From: CAWBLP01 sp963721065
Lineage (GTDB): Bacteria > Pseudomonadota > Alphaproteobacteria > Acetobacterales > Acetobacteraceae
Direction: 5' to 3'
Length of the DNA stretch: 64,000 nucleotides
NCBI GenBank assembly: GCA_963721065.1
Contig: CAVRHO010000009.1
Location: 310,001-374,000 of the forward strand
Positions 9,232 through 17,617 of this stretch are shown here, in pieces. The notes under the pieces were generated by a model. That model saw only the letters and a program-made list of their open reading frames with translations. It made no database searches and was not told the DNA's origin. Position 1 is the stretch's first letter; every line of letters starts with the position of its first letter. The position numbers and the translations under genes are program-made.

Positions 9232-9467
9232 TCGCAACCCGGGCGGTAGTCGCAACCGGACCGGCGGGAACCTCGTCCGGAACGCCGAGGTGCCGATGCA
9301 TGGCGGCTCTGAAACCTGGGACTTCACGCCGGCGCGACACACCCGCCAGCACTGACCCGCCGCGACGAACCGGCATACCGCGTGCTAACCTTATCCGCAC
9401 CATCGCTCCCCGGCCCGCGTTACACCAAAAGCCAGGGGAGAACCGCACCGAAAGGGGGAGCGCCAGG

Positions 9468-10352
9468 ATGATTGGAATCGATTGGGGCACCACCAGCTTC
9501 CGGGCCTATCGCATCACGCCGGACGGAGAGATCCGCGACCAGCGCACCAGCCGCCGCGGCATCGTCAACGTGCCGGACGGAAAGTTCGGCGATACGTTGC
9601 GCGAGGAGATCGGCCCCTGGCTCGCCGCCGGCGAGGAGAACGTGCTGCTCTCCGGCATGATCGGCAGCCGCCAGGGCTGGAAGGAAGCGCCCTACATCCC
9701 CTGCCCCGCGGGCGCGGCGGAAATCGGCGCCGCGCTGGAGGACATTCCCTTCGACTGGGCCAGGGTCAAGCTGGTCCCCGGCCTGTCCGGCACCGACGAG
9801 TCCGGCGTTGCCGAGGTGATGCGCGGCGAGGAAACCCAGGTGCTGGGCGCCCTCACCGCGCTGGGCGGCAGCGCGGTGTGCTGCCTGCCCGGCACGCACT
9901 CGAAATGGGTGCAGGTCAGCGACGGCCGCATCACCGGCTTCAGCACCCACATGACCGGCGAGGCCTATGGCGCCCTGCGCGGCTACACCATCCTCGGACG
10001 CATGATGCGCGACGGCCCGGCCAACGGCGCGCCGTTCGACGCCGGCCTGCGGCGGTCCGCCGATCCGGGCGGCCTGCTGCACCACCTGTTCGGGGTCCGC
10101 GCCCTGGCCCTGGCCGGACAACTGGAGGAAACGGACGCGCCGGCCTACCTCTCCGGCATCGTCATCGGCCACGAGGTCCGCGCCGCGCTGGCCGGCACCA
10201 CCGGCACCGTGGTGCACGTGATCGGCGGCCTGGACCTGACCGCGCTGTACGCCAAGGCGATCTCGGCCTGTGGCGGCTTCCCGGAACGACACGACGGCGA
10301 GGCCGCGGCGCGCGGCCTGGCCCTGATCGGAGCACATGCTGCATGGACCTGA
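9468..10352 (+). CDS. dgoK: 2-dehydro-3-deoxygalactonokinase
   Basis: Phosphorylates 2-dehydro-3-deoxy-D-galactonate with ATP in the De Ley-Doudoroff galactonate/galactose pathway. The 294-aa product starts with the DgoK phosphate-binding signature MIGIDWGTTSFRAYRI and carries LLSGMIGSRQGW, CLPGTHSKWV and THMTGEAYG, all characteristic of the family. A strong GGGGGAG site 8 bases before the ATG at 9468 supports this start over the in-frame upstream extension. The stop overlaps the start of dgoA by 10 bases (translational coupling). Confidence 0.95.
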   Translation: MIGIDWGTTSFRAYRITPDGEIRDQRTSRRGIVNVPDGKFGDTLREEIGPWLAAGEENVLLSGMIGSRQGWKEAPYIPCPAGAAEIGAALEDIPFDWARVKLVPGLSGTDESGVAEVMRGEETQVLGALTALGGSAVCCLPGTHSKWVQVSDGRITGFSTHMTGEAYGALRGYTILGRMMRDGPANGAPFDAGLRRSADPGGLLHHLFGVRALALAGQLEETDAPAYLSGIVIGHEVRAALAGTTGTVVHVIGGLDLTALYAKAISACGGFPERHDGEAAARGLALIGAHAAWT

Positions 10353-10969
10353 CCGGCTACCTGGCCCGCTGCCCGCTGATCGCCATCCTGCGCGGGGTGA
10401 AGCCCGACGAAGTGGAACCAATCGCCGCGGCGCTGGAATTGCGCGGCATCGCCATCGTCGAGGTGCCGCTGAACTCGCCGCAGCCGATGGACAGCATCGC
10501 CCGCCTGGCGCGCGGCTTCGGCGACCGGCTGCTGATCGGCGCCGGCACGGTGATGACCCCGGCGCAGGTGGCGGAGATCGCCGCCGCGGGCGGCCGCCTG
10601 ATCGTCACGCCGCACGCCGATCCGGGGGTGACGCGTGCGGCGAAGCAGCACGGGCTGCTGGCAGTGCCGGGCTTCTTCACCCCGGCCGAGGCGTTCGCCA
10701 TGCTCGACGCGGGCGCCGACGCGCTGAAGCTGTTCCCGGCCGAAGGCGCCAGCCCCGCGATGCTGCGGGCGCTGCGGGCGGTGCTGCCGCCCGGCACCGC
10801 GGTGATGCCGGTGGGCGGCATCGACGCCGGCAACATGGCGGCATGGCGCGCGGCCGGGGCGGCCGGGTTCGGCATCGGCTCGTCGATCTACAAGCCGGGC
10901 GACAGCCCCGAAACGGTGGCCGCCAAGGCGCATGCCCTGGTCGATGCGCTGGCGCCGGTGCCCGGCTGA
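10343..10969 (+). CDS. dgoA: 2-dehydro-3-deoxy-6-phosphogalactonate aldolase
   Basis: Splits 2-dehydro-3-deoxy-6-phosphogalactonate to pyruvate and glyceraldehyde 3-phosphate, the step after DgoK. The 208-aa class I KDPG/KDPGal aldolase has the catalytic Glu in IVEVPLNSPQ (E40) and the Schiff-base lysine in ADALKLFPAE (K129); VGGIDAGNM forms the phosphate-binding loop. The ATG at 10343 lies inside the 3' end of dgoK, as is usual for coupled genes. The galactonate dehydratase and transporter of the pathway are not in the window. Confidence 0.95.
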   Translation: MDLTGYLARCPLIAILRGVKPDEVEPIAAALELRGIAIVEVPLNSPQPMDSIARLARGFGDRLLIGAGTVMTPAQVAEIAAAGGRLIVTPHADPGVTRAAKQHGLLAVPGFFTPAEAFAMLDAGADALKLFPAEGASPAMLRALRAVLPPGTAVMPVGGIDAGNMAAWRAAGAAGFGIGSSIYKPGDSPETVAAKAHALVDALAPVPG

Positions 10970-11083
10970 TCCCTGCGCGCCTCCCGCGCCGCCGACTCCA
11001 CCGATCGCCTCCTGCTGCGTTGTAGCGTCTGATGCCCAACCGGCAGGGTGTCTGACCCAGGAGCCACGAGCCACGGCCGGCCG

Positions 11084-11198
11084 CCCCTCGTCATGGTCGG
11101 CGCAGGCCGGCCATCCACGTCTCCACGCAGCAGCGTCTCCACGCAGCAGCCACCAGCAAAGACGTGGATGGCCGGCCTGCGCCGACCATGACGAGGGG
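11084..11198. repeat. 38-bp perfect inverted repeat with 39-bp loop
   Basis: Arms 11084-11121 and 11161-11198 are perfect reverse complements (core tcatggtcggcgcaggccgg). The loop contains a 16-bp motif, gtctccacgcagcagc, twice in tandem from 11119, and ends in caccagcaaa. Similar but less perfect structures recur at 23261-23331 and 37229-37315, so this is a member of a dispersed repeat family. Confidence 0.9.
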
Positions 11199-11400
11199 AG
11201 GACGACCGGACTCCAGCCGTCGTGAGGGGGACGAGGACCGTCGGCCTCAGCCCATCGTGATGGGGGACGAGGACGATCGGCCTCCGCCCCCAGATGATGG
11301 GGGACGAGAACGGTCGGCCGTCGCCCATCGTGACGGGTGAGGAGGACGACCGGCCTCCGCCCATCGTGACGAGGGGCGGCCGGCGTTCGCCGACCATGGC
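11187..11400. repeat. Degenerate ~36-bp tandem repeat, about six units
   Basis: Variants of a unit reading catcgtgatgggggacgagg followed by acgatcggcctccgcc occur about six times in the same orientation, each 32-38 bases long. The first unit overlaps the right arm of the inverted repeat, and the last ends in the repeat-family motif cgccgaccatgg. Units differ at several positions, indicating older amplification. Confidence 0.75.
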
Positions 11401-11480
11401 ACTCGGACCGCGCCCCGGGAGCCGGACGCCACGCCGGTTGGCAGGAAACGCTTCACCTCACGGCATGGGAGACACGATGC

Positions 11481-13553
11481 ATGGGCCGGCGCGCCGTCGT
11501 TTTGCTCACCTGGACCTGGGACCAGTTCGCCGCACCGGATCCCGGCCTGCTGCGGCTTCAGTTCGCCCTGCGCGTGCTGGTGGCGGTCGCCCTGACGCTG
11601 TTCCCGCTGATCATCATCGACGCGTTCGTGACCCTGCCCCTGGGCGCCTACGGCCTGGGCTTCCTGGTCGCGCAGTTCACCGCCGTCGCCGTGCGCGACC
11701 CAGACCCGTGGCAGCAGACGCTGACCATCCTGCTGGTGCCGGTGCCGGCAATCGCCGCCGTCGCCCTGGCCACCGTGCTGGTCCCGGCGCCGATCGCGGT
11801 CGATCTCGGCTTCCTGTTCGTCGTGTTCGTCGCCGTCTATGTCCGCCGCTTCGGGCCGCGCTACACGGCGTTCGGCATGGTGGCGTTCATCGCCTACTAC
11901 ATCGGCCAGATCCTGCACCCGAACCTGTCGATGCTGCCGTTCGGCCTGCTGGCGGTCACCGTCGCCACCGCCGCCAACCTGCTGTCCCGCTTCGTCCTGA
12001 TGCCGCCGCGCCCCCGCCCGACCCTGCGCCGGGTGGTCGCCGGCATCCGCCAGCGCATCGCCCGCATGCTGGGCGACGTCAGCCGCGTGCTCGGCTCGGA
12101 CAAGCCCGACCCAGCCGCCTGCGAGGCCCTGCGCCGCCACCTCGCCCGCCTCAAGGAGGCGGTGCTGATGGCCGAGGACCAGATCGCCGCCCTCAACCCC
12201 AGCCCCGACCAGTCCGCCGTCGGCAGCCAGCTCGGCCTGCGGCTGTTCGCGCTGGAACTGGCGGCCGAACGCCTGGTGCAGCTCGCCTTCGAGTTGCCGC
12301 CGGCCCCGGACCGGCCCGCGCTCGCCCGCATCGCGCGGCTGCAACGGGATCTGCTGGCGCAACAACCGGGCCAGAGCCGGATGCTCGCCCGGCTGCGGGC
12401 CCGCTTCCTGTTGCGCCCGCTGCCGCCGCGTCGCCCGTCCGCGCGCCCGACCGATCCACGGATCGCCCAGGCGCTCGACCAGTTGCGGAAGGCGCTGGCA
12501 GCCATGCCGCCCGACCTGCAGGCGCCGGAACAGGTCCGGACCGAGGCCTCGGTCTCCCCCGTGAAGCCGGAAACCAGCAAGGGCCCGGAAAGCTGGCTGG
12601 GGCCGGAACTGCGCAGCGCCGTCCAGGTGACCGTGGCCAGCGCGGCGGCGATCGCGCTGGGCGAGATGGTGTCGCCGGTACGCTGGTACTGGGGGGTGAT
12701 CGCCGCCTTCGTGATGTTCACCGGCACCGGCCCGCGCTCGGTGACGGTGACCAAGGCGCTGCAACGGATGGTCGGCACCACGGCCGGGGTCGCGGTGGGC
12801 ATGCTGGTGGCCGGCTTCGTCTCCGGGCACGCGGTGGTGGCGATCGCCCTGGTGCTGATCTGCGACTTCCTGGCGTTCCACGCGTTCCAGGCCGCCTACG
12901 GCGTGATGATCTTCTGGATCACCATCATGCTGTCACTGCTGTACGGCTTCCTGGGCCTGTTCAGCGTGTCGCTGCTGACACTGCGGCTGGAGGAGACCGC
13001 CATCGGCCTGGCCGCCGGCATCGTGATCGCACTGCTGCTGCTGCCCACCGGCACACGGGCCACGCTGCGCCAGGCGGCCGGTGACTTCGTCGCCACGCTG
13101 GCCGGCGCGCTGGACGCGATCGCCGCGCATCTGCGCCAGCGCGGTGCGGGCGCCCAGCCGGTCGCGCAGGCGCGGGCGCTGGACCGCAGCCTGCAGGCGA
13201 TGCGCACTGTGGCCGGGCCACTGGCGCGCGGCTGGGTGTTCGCCACGCCGCCCGATATCCTGCGCGTGATGCGTGCGGCGATGGCCTGCACCTATGCGGT
13301 GCGCGAACTGGCCGAGGTCGGCCGCATGACGCCGTCGCTGTCGGACGCGGAAGCCGCGTGCGTGGACAGCCACATGACGGCCGTGCGGGCACAGATCGAC
13401 GCGGCCCGCAACGCCCTGGCGCACGGCACCGAACCGGAGGCCGTGACGGCCCGGGACGGCGCGGCCAACGGATCGGATGCCGTCGCGGCGACCGAGCGGG
13501 TCGGCGCCGCGGTTCACATGCTGGCGCGGGCACTGGCGGGCACGTTCCGATAG
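11481..13553 (+). CDS. FUSC family inner-membrane protein (aromatic acid exporter-like)
   Basis: The 690-aa integral membrane protein has the two-halved FUSC/AaeB architecture. An N-terminal block of membrane helices spans about residues 25-175, followed by a long soluble region (to about 385) and a second helix block (about 390-520) that opens with RSAVQVTVASAAAIALGEMV and RWYWGVIAAFVMFTGTGPRS. A cytoplasmic C-terminal tail follows. The family exports aromatic carboxylic acids or similar compounds, but the substrate here is unknown. The ATG at 11481 follows GGGAGACACG. No adaptor (AaeA) gene is adjacent, although such genes often are. The last ten codons are partly repeated after the stop. 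Confidence 0.85.
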   Translation: MGRRAVVLLTWTWDQFAAPDPGLLRLQFALRVLVAVALTLFPLIIIDAFVTLPLGAYGLGFLVAQFTAVAVRDPDPWQQTLTILLVPVPAIAAVALATVLVPAPIAVDLGFLFVVFVAVYVRRFGPRYTAFGMVAFIAYYIGQILHPNLSMLPFGLLAVTVATAANLLSRFVLMPPRPRPTLRRVVAGIRQRIARMLGDVSRVLGSDKPDPAACEALRRHLARLKEAVLMAEDQIAALNPSPDQSAVGSQLGLRLFALELAAERLVQLAFELPPAPDRPALARIARLQRDLLAQQPGQSRMLARLRARFLLRPLPPRRPSARPTDPRIAQALDQLRKALAAMPPDLQAPEQVRTEASVSPVKPETSKGPESWLGPELRSAVQVTVASAAAIALGEMVSPVRWYWGVIAAFVMFTGTGPRSVTVTKALQRMVGTTAGVAVGMLVAGFVSGHAVVAIALVLICDFLAFHAFQAAYGVMIFWITIMLSLLYGFLGLFSVSLLTLRLEETAIGLAAGIVIALLLLPTGTRATLRQAAGDFVATLAGALDAIAAHLRQRGAGAQPVAQARALDRSLQAMRTVAGPLARGWVFATPPDILRVMRAAMACTYAVRELAEVGRMTPSLSDAEAACVDSHMTAVRAQIDAARNALAHGTEPEAVTARDGAANGSDAVAATERVGAAVHMLARALAGTFR

Positions 13554-13583
13554 GCGCGGGCGTTGGCAGGCATGTTCCGATCG
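13524..13583. repeat. 30-bp direct duplication across the end of the FUSC gene
   Basis: The last codons and stop (13524-13553, gcgcgggcactggcgggcac then gttccgatag) are followed by a similar 30-bp copy (13554-13583, gcgcgggcgttggcaggcat then gttccgatcg) with 6 changes. The copy would encode nearly the same peptide (ARALAGMFR) and looks like a small tandem duplication of the gene end. Confidence 0.7.
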
Positions 13584-13615
13584 GCGCTGACCGAAGCGGC
13601 ATTGCGCCGGCCCGA

Positions 13616-13726
13616 CCGTGTCATGGCCGGCACCCGAGCCGGCTTGCCCGACACGATCGGGTTGCGGTGCAGCGTGCGCGGTCTGACGGGGGCCGATGGC
13701 CGGCTCGGTGGCCGGCCATGACACGG
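13616..13726. repeat. 16-bp perfect inverted repeat
   Basis: Arms 13616-13631 (ccgtgtcatggccggc) and 13711-13726 (gccggccatgacacgg) are perfect reverse complements 79 bases apart. The core catggccgg is the motif of the dispersed repeats elsewhere in the window. Confidence 0.8.
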
Positions 13727-13738
13727 TTGTACCGGACC

Positions 13739-13822
13739 ACCGGCGCGGTGTACGGTGCCGCCGGCTCGGTGTACTGGACCACCGGTGCGATGTACGGTGC
13801 CGCTGGCGCGGTGTACGGGGCC
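13739..13822. repeat. 21-bp tandem repeat, four units
   Basis: Four successive 21-bp units begin at 13739, 13760, 13781 and 13802, with consensus accggcgcggtgtacggtgcc. A partial fifth begins at 13823. Because 21 is divisible by three, all frames stay open and give heptapeptide repeats such as TGAVYGA. No start, ribosome site or family supports translation. Confidence 0.85.
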
Positions 13823-13902
13823 ACCGGCGTAGGTTCGACCCGCGGTCGTGCGTTCGACCTATGGCCGTGCGCGGAATGCGGGCCGTGACGCGCTGCTTGG
13901 GA

Positions 13903-14766
13903 TCAGGCCGTTTCGCCGGCCACCCAGCCTTCGCAGCACGCTTTCGCCAGGGCGCGGACGCGGCCGATATAGCTGGCGCGCTCGGTCACGCTGATCACGC
14001 CGCGGGCGTCCAGCAAATTGAACAGGTGGCTGGCCTTGATGCACTGGTCATAGGCGGGCAGGGCCAGTTTCCGTTCCAGCAGCGATGCGCATTCCTTCTC
14101 GGCATCGGCGAAGTGGCGCATCAGCATCGCCGTGTCGGCATACTCGAAATTGTGCGCGCTGTACTCGCGTTCCGCCCGCAGGAACACGTCGCCGTAGCTG
14201 ACGCCGGCGCCGTTGAAGTCCAGGTCGTACACGTTTTCCTTGTTCTGGACGTACATCGCCAGGCGTTCCAGCCCGTAGGTCATCTCGAAGCTGGGCAGCA
14301 TCACGGGAATGCCGCCGACCTGCTGGAAGTAGGTGAACTGGCCGACCTCCATCCCGTCGCACCAGACTTCCCAGCCCAGGCCCCAGGCGCCCAGGGTGGG
14401 GCTTTCCCAGTCATCCTCCACGAAGCGGAAGTCGTGCCGCAGGGGATCCAGGCCGAGCTCCCGGTAGCTGGCCAGCAGCAGCTCCTGCGCGTCGGCCGGG
14501 CTGGGTTTCATGATCACCTGGTACTGATAGTAGTGCTGCAGGCGGTTCGGGTTCTCGCCGTAGCGCCCGTCGGTCGGCCGGCGGCTGGGCTGCACATAGG
14601 CCGCGCGCCACGGCTTCGGCCCCAGCGCGCGCAGCGTGGTCGCCGGATGGAAGGTGCCGGCGCCCATTTCCACGTCGTACGGCTGCAGCAGCACGCAGCC
14701 CTGCCGAGCCCAGAAGCCTTGCAGGCGCAGGATCAGTGCCTGGAAACTCGTGTCGGTCCGCTCCAT
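13903..14766 (-). CDS. glyQ: Glycine-tRNA ligase alpha subunit
   Basis: Alpha chain of the heterotetrameric bacterial class II glycyl-tRNA synthetase, which forms glycyl-AMP and charges tRNA-Gly in the cytosol. The 287-aa protein has the family opening (FWARQGCVLLQPYDVEMGAGT), then AAYVQPSRRPTDGRYGENPNR, the dimer and motif 2/3 region DDWESPTLGAWGLGWEVW, and LPSFEMTYGLERLAMY. The ATG at 14766 (after GGAACGG) is preferred over one 15 bases upstream that lacks a ribosome site. The beta subunit gene glyS, usually next to glyQ, is not downstream; the FUSC gene converges instead. Confidence 0.96.
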   Translation of the reverse strand: MERTDTSFQALILRLQGFWARQGCVLLQPYDVEMGAGTFHPATTLRALGPKPWRAAYVQPSRRPTDGRYGENPNRLQHYYQYQVIMKPSPADAQELLLASYRELGLDPLRHDFRFVEDDWESPTLGAWGLGWEVWCDGMEVGQFTYFQQVGGIPVMLPSFEMTYGLERLAMYVQNKENVYDLDFNGAGVSYGDVFLRAEREYSAHNFEYADTAMLMRHFADAEKECASLLERKLALPAYDQCIKASHLFNLLDARGVISVTERASYIGRVRALAKACCEGWVAGETA

Positions 14767-15014
14767 TGCCGTTCCATGCAACGTTCGTGATGCGGCGCAC
14801 CATTAAGCGCCCCGGCCGCGTGCGGCAAGGACGGGCGGGTGAGCCAGCCGCCAGGCGTTGTTCGCCTTGGGCCCGCGACAACCGGGGACAAGCGAATCGG
14901 CGCCGCAACGTATTCGGCAAGTTCGCCGTGCCAGATCACAAAATCTGCCTGACTTGATCGCGATTTTACGCCTGCACACCGGGAAGGCTTTTATTTCAGA
15001 AAAGGAGAGTTACG

Positions 15015-17213
15015 ATGGCGAGCAATTCCCCCCAACTGGTGCTGCCGGGCAACGAGACGGTGACCGCCGGCTCTACGCTGGCGATTGGCGGCATTGCCTA
15101 CAGCGACAGCTTCGCGTCCGCCAATCCCGGTGCGATGTATCTGCGCATCTGGGACACCGCCGGCCTGTTGAGCGCGACGGATGCCGCGGGCGCGAACGTT
15201 GCGGGGTCCGGCACCGACGCGATCACCCTCAGCGCTTCGTATGCCGATGTCACCGCCGTGCTGGCCAGTTTGCGCTATGCCGCGGCGGCCGCGGCGGGGG
15301 CCGATCGCATCAACTTCGATGTGTGGGACCAGGCGGGTGTCGAAACCACCGGCAGCATTCCGGTCACCGTGAGCACGGGCAGCGCGGCCAACACGACCAC
15401 CGATCTGTGGACCGGGGCGGCCAGCAGCGACTGGACCGCGGGGGGCAACTGGTCGGCGGGTGCGGCGCCGGCCAGCGGCGATCAGGCGGACATTCCCGGT
15501 GGCACGCCGAACAGCCCCGTTCTGAGCGGCGCGACCCTGACCGGGGACACCATCAGCCTGACCAGTGGCAGTGGCGCCGGCGGTTCGGTGCGCTTCTCCG
15601 ATGTCACCTTGGGCGCGGGCACCGTGTTGCGCGATGTCTCCGACGCGACGCTGCCGCAGCCGGCGGTGCAGCTTGGCGGCACGGTCACTGTGGCCGCGGG
15701 TGCGACGCTGGCCGCCGCCGACAACAGCCTGCTGATCCTGCATTCGGACAGCGCCCCGGCGCCGGCTCGGCTGGTGAACCAGGGCAGTGTCGTGGCCGAT
15801 GGCGGACACCTGAATATCGATACCGGCGGTACCGTGGTGAACAACGGCGTGCTCATCGCACGCAACTCCGGTGGGATCGGCTTCGATTTCGGCCAGTTCA
15901 CCACTTCGATGGCACCGGAGACGATCCTGAACGCCGGCACCATCGCGGCGGACAACGCCTCGCTGTTCATCAACGGCACCGTGCATGGGGGTACCCTGGC
16001 CTACGGCGGCGCGGGCACGATCGTACTGGAGCAGGCCAATGCCCTGGCGGACGGGGCAACACTATCCGGTTTCGGACCGAACGACACCATTCGCCTGTAC
16101 CTGATCAACGCCGACAGCCTGTCCTTCGCCAACGGCGTTCTTACGGTGATGAACGGCAGCACGCCGGTCGAGACACTGCCGATGTCCGGCAACTACAGCA
16201 CGGCAAACTTCCGGTTGACGTACAGTCCGGGGTCGCAGTTCTCGAACCTGATCTCCTACGTGGCGGATCCGGTCGCGACCGGCCCGACGATCACGGCGCC
16301 TGGAACGGAATCGATCGCGGCCGGCAGCACGGTGGCCATTGGCGGCGTAAGCGTTGCGGACGGTTTCGCGGCGAGCAATCCGGGATCCATGGCACTCAAC
16401 GTCACCGACAGCAGCGGCACGTTGCGCATGACCGGTGGAGATGGGGCGGCGCTGCCTGGTTCCGGCACCGGGGCGATCCACTACGCCGGCACGTTCAGCC
16501 AGGTGAACGCGGCGCTGGCGACATTGACCTATGCGGCGGGTGCGTCGGGTTCCGACAGCATCAATATCGATGTCTGGGACCAGGCCGGGCAGGAGGGCGG
16601 AACGTCGATTGCTGTCTCTGTGGGTTCGGCGTCTGCCGCGCCGCCGGCCAACGATACGGCCATCAACGGAACACAGGGCGACGATACGATCGTTTCCAAT
16701 CTGAACAACGTCACGATCAATGCCGGCGCCGGCAACGACACGGTGTTCGCCGGCGGCAGCGGCGATACCATCGACGCCGGCCCCGGCGACAACATGGTCC
16801 AGGCCTTTGCCGGCAACAACCGGATCACCGCCGGCAGCGGCGCCGATACCATCCGGATCGCCGGGTCGGGCAACACGGTCGATGCCGGCGGCGGCGTCAA
16901 CCGGATCGAGGACAGCGGCAGCGCCAACACGCTGGTGTTGCCGGCGGCGGGCCAAGGCACGGATGAGGTGTACGGCTACGTGCTGTCGGCGAACGACCTG
17001 TTCGACCTGCGCGGCGCGCTGTCGAGCGCAGGGTGGAACGGTGCGTTATCGTCACTGTCGGATTATCTCCGCCTGGGGACGGCCGGTGACGGTGCGGATA
17101 CGACGGTGTCGATCGTTCCCGGCGGCCGAGGCGCCGGGTCCGTGGTGGCGACCCTGCATGGCAACGGCGCAGTGTCACGCGCGGACTTCATCCAGCATGC
17201 GGTGCTGGGTTAG
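15015..17213 (+). CDS. Large secreted RTX-like repeat protein (type I secretion candidate)
   Basis: The 732-aa protein has no N-terminal signal peptide. Two copies of a ~110-residue module (about 10-122 and 430-545) share the pattern AGST.AIGG...D.FA..NPG.M and end in (F/I)DVWDQAG. Between them is a Gly/Thr/Asn-rich beta-helix-like region (SDWTAGGNWSAGAAPASGDQ onward). From about 551 come haemolysin-type nonapeptide repeats (GTQGDDTIV, GAGNDTVFAGGSGDTIDAG), and the C-terminus (NDLFDLRGAL...GWNG...DYLRL...ADFIQHAVLG) resembles type I secretion targeting domains. It is probably exported through an ABC/MFP/TolC system as an adhesin or matrix protein. The start is set by AAAGGAGAG 6 bases before the ATG. 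No transporter genes are adjacent. Confidence 0.8.
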   Translation: MASNSPQLVLPGNETVTAGSTLAIGGIAYSDSFASANPGAMYLRIWDTAGLLSATDAAGANVAGSGTDAITLSASYADVTAVLASLRYAAAAAAGADRINFDVWDQAGVETTGSIPVTVSTGSAANTTTDLWTGAASSDWTAGGNWSAGAAPASGDQADIPGGTPNSPVLSGATLTGDTISLTSGSGAGGSVRFSDVTLGAGTVLRDVSDATLPQPAVQLGGTVTVAAGATLAAADNSLLILHSDSAPAPARLVNQGSVVADGGHLNIDTGGTVVNNGVLIARNSGGIGFDFGQFTTSMAPETILNAGTIAADNASLFINGTVHGGTLAYGGAGTIVLEQANALADGATLSGFGPNDTIRLYLINADSLSFANGVLTVMNGSTPVETLPMSGNYSTANFRLTYSPGSQFSNLISYVADPVATGPTITAPGTESIAAGSTVAIGGVSVADGFAASNPGSMALNVTDSSGTLRMTGGDGAALPGSGTGAIHYAGTFSQVNAALATLTYAAGASGSDSINIDVWDQAGQEGGTSIAVSVGSASAAPPANDTAINGTQGDDTIVSNLNNVTINAGAGNDTVFAGGSGDTIDAGPGDNMVQAFAGNNRITAGSGADTIRIAGSGNTVDAGGGVNRIEDSGSANTLVLPAAGQGTDEVYGYVLSANDLFDLRGALSSAGWNGALSSLSDYLRLGTAGDGADTTVSIVPGGRGAGSVVATLHGNGAVSRADFIQHAVLG

Positions 17214-17617
17214 TTTCGCTTGGCGGCCGGGAGCGATGTCTCGGGACTGCTGACACCGTGGATGGCGGCCTTCCGCCCATGCGCGTTCACATAATGCGGC
17301 CAGGCACCGCTCTTCCGTGTCAGGGCCTGACCCGGCCATCTGCCCCCGTCACGGCGTCCGTCACGGCGTGTTCCGTTGCACCCCGACCAGATCGTTCGGA
17401 TGTCGATGGCCGGGTCGGGGCCGGCCAGGACGGGAAGGATACGGCCAGGACGGGAAGGACCCGACCAGGACAGGAAGGACACGGCCAGGACGGGAAGGAT
17501 ACGGTCAAGACGTGGAGGATGCGGCCATGACATGACGGATTGGCGTCGGCGCGCAAACCTGCGTGTTGGGTGCTCGCAGAGCCGAATCGGAGCCGGCAGA
17601 GCCGAAGCAAAGAAAGT
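17214..17617. other. Intergenic region with a 20-bp tandem array
   Basis: No gene was recognised. The main content is the six-unit 20-bp tandem array at 17421-17540, flanked by fragments of the gatggccgggtcggggccgg repeat type. Confidence 0.6.
17421..17540. repeat. 20-bp tandem repeat, six units in exact register
   Basis: Units start at 17421, 17441, 17461, 17481, 17501 and 17521, with consensus acggccaggacgggaaggat. The first four are nearly identical, and the last two diverge towards the catgac repeat motif. The period is not a multiple of three, which argues against a coding role. Confidence 0.92.

Larger units (their letters stand above)
10970..11480. other. Repeat-filled intergenic region between dgoA and the FUSC gene
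   Basis: There is no gene here. Most of the stretch is a large perfect inverted repeat (11084-11198) followed by degenerate tandem repeats (about 11187-11400), described separately. The apparent long minus-strand frames across it are by-products of the repeats and GC content. Confidence 0.7.
13554..13902. other. Intergenic region with inverted and 21-bp tandem repeats
   Basis: There is no gene. It contains the tail of the 30-bp duplication, the 16-bp inverted repeat at 13616-13726 and the 21-bp tandem array at 13739-13822. FUSC and glyQ converge on this stretch. Confidence 0.6.

Noticed and set aside
11084..11400. Possible CRISPR array
   Set aside because: Units are adjacent and related to each other rather than identical repeats separated by unique spacers, and no cas genes are present.
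11247..12881. A minus-strand 544-residue frame over the repeats and the FUSC gene
   Set aside because: It spans tandem repeats and antisense of FUSC; the charge-rich, repetitive composition is typical of an antisense frame.
17421..17540. Possible CRISPR array or repeat protein
   Set aside because: Units are contiguous without spacers, and 20 bp is not a multiple of three.
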